8,006 nucleotides of DNA from Desulfobacterales bacterium (lineage in GTDB: Bacteria > Desulfobacterota > Desulfobacteria > Desulfobacterales > JAFDCJ01): the NCBI GenBank assembly GCA_020345785.1, contig CP070771.1:4804929-4812934 (forward strand), written 5' to 3'. Shown in pieces: positions 5,664-8,006 of the stretch. The notes under the pieces are model-generated. The model was not told where the DNA came from. It saw only the letters and a program-made list of their open reading frames with translations, and did no database searches. The stretch's first letter is position 1; every line of letters starts with the position of its first letter. The translations under genes and the position numbers were made by a program.

Positions 5664-6866
5664 TTTATTCAGTATTTTTTCCATCTCCTGAATAAGCGCT
5701 TCCTCCTTGCCGATGGCCACGGTGGTGGCCGCCGTCAGGGTGTGGCAGGCGTCGGAAAAGCCGCCGAGCCTGCCGGTTGCTTCAGGGAGAAGAACATCCA
5801 GGCCCATTTTTTTCCCGGATCTTATTTCCCCCTCCATCCTGGCCGAGACCCGCATGGAGATTTTGACATCGTTCATTCCGATGGGCCCGAAGCCCGGAAT
5901 CTGGTCCGGAATGATTTGAAAGCCGGCCACATAGCGCTGCGGGTCAACGAAGTCCGCATTTTTGACGGCATCACAAAAAACCCCGATCATTTTAACGCCC
6001 ATGGGGGCAAATCGATTTTCGACATGAAACCACTGGATGTTCTCCGTCTTTCTTAGCGTGCCGGATTGGAGTCGTGAGATCTCATCATCAAACGCCTTGG
6101 CCTGAATCGCTTTTAGCTCGCTGAGCATCCGGTCTGATTCCGGAGTGGCTCCTTCGAGACAGACCTTTACGCCCATGTCGGGTCCCTGGCGGTAAAATCC
6201 GGCCGCCCCCAGGGTGTCCAGGTAAGCGCCGAATTCATCGCAGGGCATCTGGCCTTTGGCAGTGTTGAGATAGTAGCGCTCGCCTACCGTTTGCGGACGG
6301 ATTTCCATCTTGCCCTGTCTGACGGCTTCAAGCGCCACTTCGCGATTTTCGCTTACCAGGCAGCCGTCCACAAAAAATTCGTCGCCCACGGCACCGATGG
6401 CGGCGATGACCGCGAGATCCTTGTTGGCCGGGTCCCAGGTGTGCGCAAAAAGATAACAGGTGGTTGCACCGGCGATGTCCCGATCGCCTTTGAGACCGTA
6501 AAGGTCAGGATCCAGGTTGTGGACCCGGGGATCGGTTGCTGCCGCCGCCACATGATGATCGAGGATCAGGGTCAGATTGCGTCCTTGATTGAAATCCGAC
6601 AGCATTGGTGCGATGCGGCCTGCAAAATCAGCAAAAACGATGATTGCGCCCTCCTGTTGATACACTTTTTGCAGCAGGGCCGGGTAGGGTTTTTCCAGGC
6701 AAAAGCGCCGCACCTTAAAACCGGTCCGCTCGAACGTGCGGGTCAGAATGGCACCCGAACTGAGTCCGTCGGAGTCGTTGTGGTGAAATATTTGGACCTC
6801 TTTTTGGGGCCATTGTCTGACTTCCTGAATGGCGTTTTCCATTGCATTGATTAGTTGATCGCGCAA
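5655..6866 (-). CDS. DHH-family phosphoesterase, RecJ-like
   Basis: The 403-residue protein shows the DHH metal-binding motifs in order: HHNDSDG (28-34), ADFAG with D80, DHH (103-105) and GAVGDE with D162. A C-terminal nucleotide- or DNA-binding region includes LGGFSDACHTLTAA (367-380), resembling the GG-H motif of DHHA1 domains. These proteins are Mn-dependent phosphodiesterases. Relatives include RecJ 5'-3' single-strand exonucleases, archaeal RecJ-like (GAN) nucleases, nanoRNases and cyclic-dinucleotide phosphodiesterases. Length and HNDSDG motif recall the shorter RecJ-like forms rather than full bacterial RecJ (over 550 residues), but substrate cannot be fixed from sequence. No signal peptide or PAS/GGDEF domain is seen, so it is probably cytoplasmic and not GdpP-like. 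The TTG start is chosen from GAGGGGAG six bases upstream; an ATG eight codons later is the alternative. Confidence 0.85.
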   Translation of the reverse strand: MRDQLINAMENAIQEVRQWPQKEVQIFHHNDSDGLSSGAILTRTFERTGFKVRRFCLEKPYPALLQKVYQQEGAIIVFADFAGRIAPMLSDFNQGRNLTLILDHHVAAAATDPRVHNLDPDLYGLKGDRDIAGATTCYLFAHTWDPANKDLAVIAAIGAVGDEFFVDGCLVSENREVALEAVRQGKMEIRPQTVGERYYLNTAKGQMPCDEFGAYLDTLGAAGFYRQGPDMGVKVCLEGATPESDRMLSELKAIQAKAFDDEISRLQSGTLRKTENIQWFHVENRFAPMGVKMIGVFCDAVKNADFVDPQRYVAGFQIIPDQIPGFGPIGMNDVKISMRVSARMEGEIRSGKKMGLDVLLPEATGRLGGFSDACHTLTAATTVAIGKEEALIQEMEKILNKVD

Positions 6867-6872
6867 TTTTAA

Positions 6873-6880
6873 CTCCCCTC
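6873..6880 (-). promoter_or_regulatory. Strong ribosome binding site for the DHH gene
   Basis: GAGGGGAG on the minus strand ends 6 bases before a TTG codon. Its strength and spacing favour TTG over the ATG eight codons downstream. Confidence 0.7.
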
Positions 6881-6881
6881 T

Positions 6882-6917
6882 TAATTGAAGATTGAAGAAT
6901 GAATATTGAATATTGGT
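6882..6917. repeat. Short 7-bp tandem array (TATTGAA/GATTGAA-like)
   Basis: Successive units are TAATTGAA, GATTGAA, GAATGAA, TATTGAA and TATTGGT. The array lies immediately upstream of the DHH ribosome site. It resembles, but does not match, the GTTGATT arrays downstream of the same gene. Confidence 0.6.
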
Positions 6918-6955
6918 GGTATGCTATCTATTTCAGGGATCGGGGTGTTTTTTAT

Positions 6956-7029
6956 GTCATGCCCTCGCAGGCGGGCATCCAGCCTACCCGGTACCGAACT
7001 TCCTGGATTCCTGCCTTCGCAGGAATGAC
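6956..7029. repeat. REP-like intergenic inverted repeat (GTCAT...ATGAC type)
   Basis: The left arm GTCATGCC...ATCCAG (6956-6982) and right arm CTGGATT...AATGAC (7003-7029) are 27-base inverted copies agreeing at 21 positions around a 20-base centre. Each arm holds a small hairpin of its own, for example CCTGC-cttc-GCAGG in the right arm. This is the architecture of the short palindromic elements with GTCATTCC...GGAATCCAG ends found between genes in many Proteobacteria and relatives. It has no coding capacity of its own and could be mobilised by a transposase encoded elsewhere. It separates the DHH gene from the thioredoxin-like gene. The flanking DNA (7030-7145) shows no gene. Confidence 0.8.
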
Positions 7030-7145
7030 GGAGGATATGGAGACAAACTCCTCGACTGCACATCTGTTTAATCTGGCCTTGATATTCAAATACGATAGTT
7101 CGGTATCCTTTTCTACTTGTTTTTAAATTATTACGGGACCCAACA

Positions 7146-7712
7146 CTAAGCAGATGAAGGCTCTTGGATCAGTTTGCGGATATAGCGCAGGATCTCAGGG
7201 CTGGACCAATCCAACGGACCGATGACTTTTTTGACCAGAATACCTTTCTTGTCGATGATGAATGTCTCCGGAACGCCGGTAATCTTATAGCTGTCTCGAA
7301 TGCTTGCCTGGGTGTCAATCAAAGCGGGAAATGTCAGTCCGTGCGTTTTCATAAACGGCGCTACCGCTGCGATTCCCCCGGAATCGATGCTGACGGCCAG
7401 GATTTCAAAATTTTCATCTTTAAATTCCCGGTACAATTTTTCCAGCGACGGCATCTCTTCCACACAGGGAAGGCACCAGGTCGCCCACACATTGACGACC
7501 ACGACCTTGCCCCGGTAGTCGGACAGGCTGACCAGCCGTCCGTTGAGCCCGGGTAAGGTGAAATCGGGTGCCGGCAGGCTGACGGCGCCTTCGTCCGGTG
7601 TTAAATATTTTATAAACGCGTCCTTCTGTCGCAGGGCAATAAAGACCAACAATGCAAGGACGATGACTATTGTAATGGTAATCGACTGATAGTTAATCCG
7701 TTTTTCTGTCAT
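7146..7712 (-). CDS. Membrane-anchored TlpA/ResA-like thiol-disulfide oxidoreductase
   Basis: The 188-residue protein has a hydrophobic N-terminal segment (about 11-27) without a clear cleavage site, so it is probably a signal anchor holding the domain on the periplasmic side. The AhpC/TSA-Redoxin-type thioredoxin domain follows: APDFTLPGLNG (48-58), WATWCLPC (76-83) with redox cysteines C80 and C83, and ITGVPETFIID (144-154) with the cis-Pro loop at P148. ResA and TlpA reduce disulfides of apocytochromes or cytochrome oxidase assembly factors, typically in cytochrome c maturation. No cytochrome gene is in view, so the partner is unknown. The ATG has only a weak GGA two bases upstream, but no better in-frame start is apparent. 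A promoter lies 74-103 bases before it. Confidence 0.9.
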   Translation of the reverse strand: MTEKRINYQSITITIVIVLALLVFIALRQKDAFIKYLTPDEGAVSLPAPDFTLPGLNGRLVSLSDYRGKVVVVNVWATWCLPCVEEMPSLEKLYREFKDENFEILAVSIDSGGIAAVAPFMKTHGLTFPALIDTQASIRDSYKITGVPETFIIDKKGILVKKVIGPLDWSSPEILRYIRKLIQEPSSA

Positions 7713-7761
7713 ATCCGTGATGGTTGCGCATTGAGTGATTTTTTGCCGATTTGATGGGGCT

Positions 7762-7771
7762 GCCGATCGGC
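7762..7771. repeat. 10-bp palindrome GCCGATCGGC in the leader of the TlpA-like gene
   Basis: A perfect palindrome lies just downstream of the predicted transcription start. Its half ATCGGC (7766-7771) can also pair with GCCGAT at 7745-7750, giving two exclusive foldings. It may be an operator or leader hairpin; function is not shown. Confidence 0.35.
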
Positions 7772-7785
7772 TTAAGATTGATCCA

Positions 7786-7815
7786 TTATTACCTGTCGTT
7801 TCTTTTGTAGGTCAA
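7786..7815 (-). promoter_or_regulatory. Sigma-70-like promoter for the TlpA-like gene
   Basis: On the minus strand TTGACC (7810-7815) is followed after 18 bp by TAATAA (7786-7791). The predicted start near 7779 gives a leader of about 66 bases before the ATG at 7712. It begins one base after the T-run of the upstream terminator, so the two elements abut. Confidence 0.5.
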
Positions 7816-7816
7816 G

Positions 7817-7838
7817 AAAAAAACTGAATATTTTTCAG
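7817..7838 (-). terminator. Candidate intrinsic terminator for an upstream minus-strand transcript
   Basis: On the minus strand CTGAA and TTCAG (7834-7838 and 7824-7828) enclose a 5-base loop and are followed at once by seven T (7823-7817). The stem is short and AT-rich, so strength is doubtful. It would end transcription entering from the right edge or from the structured segment at 7858-7912. Confidence 0.4.
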
Positions 7839-7920
7839 ACTTACCCCAACACCGTGAGCGGGATCTCCGCCGGGCTGCGACCGGTTTTTTCAGGTTCAAG
7901 GTTTTTGACCTGCCAAAATG
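7839..7920 (-). other. Noncoding, hairpin-rich segment; possible small RNA or 3' untranslated region
   Basis: On the minus strand two hairpins precede the terminator. One is CAGGTCAA...TTGAACCTG (7912-7891, one bulged base). The other is GCGG-agatc-CCGC (7870-7858). No credible coding frame was found on either strand. The right end (7921-8006) may hold the end of a gene beyond the window, since all minus-strand frames meet stops there. No riboswitch class is recognised. Confidence 0.3.
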
Positions 7921-8006
7921 AAAATCAGCTTGCCTAAATAGTTACCTTACGTTAAAGATCACTTTTCAAGCGATAGCATACCTGGTTGGTTTCGACCTTT
8001 CATTTT

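Noticed and set aside
6291..6854. 187-codon plus-strand frame
   Set aside because: It is antisense to the DHH gene, whose catalytic motifs are intact.
6881..7126. Open frames on both strands in the DHH-TlpA spacer
   Set aside because: Both read through the REP-like palindrome, giving the familiar artefactual peptides (such as IPAFAGMT), and the heptamer array.
7164..7556. 130-codon plus-strand frame
   Set aside because: It is antisense to the thioredoxin-like gene with its CLPC active site.
7959..8003. 14-codon minus-strand ORF at the right edge
   Set aside because: Too short to support, and it may be the in-frame tail of a gene beyond the window.
1..8006. tRNA, rRNA, insertion sequence, prophage or defence genes
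   Set aside because: None was recognised on either strand; the genes are housekeeping or envelope types.

Overview
The window looks like an ordinary chromosomal stretch of a Gram-negative bacterium. Evidence: an outer-membrane assembly operon (tamB-tamA type), an HU nucleoid protein, a periplasm-facing thioredoxin-like protein, and Shine-Dalgarno-led genes with moderate GC. The mix of genes, TTG starts and short AT-rich intergenic repeat arrays fits a Desulfobacterota (sulfate-reducer-like) genome. That placement is inference, since no rRNA or other marker gene is present.

Layout: (1) 1-3688, + strand: the 3' part of a tamB-like gene (DUF490/TamB C-terminal domain) overlaps by 20 bp an Omp85/TamA-like gene. 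The latter starts at a TTG codon with a GGAGG site inside tamB. The pair should encode an inner-membrane-anchored periplasm-spanning protein and its outer-membrane barrel partner. (2) 3689-3983: a possible 48-codon membrane mini-gene, then the hup promoter and leader. (3) 3984-4253, + strand: HU. (4) 4254-4494: a noncoding stretch between convergent genes, with a REP-like repeat and a branched hairpin ending in T6, the likely hup terminator. (5) 4495-5433, - strand: a mevalonate-kinase-type GHMP kinase. (6) 5434-5654: a spacer bounded by two arrays of GTTGATT-like repeats in opposite orientation. (7) 5655-6866, - strand: a DHH-family phosphoesterase with a TTG start. (8) 6867-7145: a spacer with a heptamer array and a 74-bp REP-like inverted repeat. 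(9) 7146-7712, - strand: a membrane-anchored TlpA/ResA-like thiol-disulfide protein. (10) 7713-8006: its promoter, an upstream terminator and a hairpin-rich noncoding stretch.

The tam pair is a clear functional unit. HU is monocistronic. The three minus-strand genes point the same way but are separated by 220-280 bp of repeat-bearing DNA and show no obvious common pathway. No defence system, prophage, insertion sequence, tRNA, rRNA or CRISPR was seen. The points most worth a second look are the facing repeat arrays at 5453-5663, the solitary mevalonate kinase with altered motifs, the apparent four-POTRA TamA, the 48-codon ORF at 3696, and the structured noncoding segment near 7820-7912.
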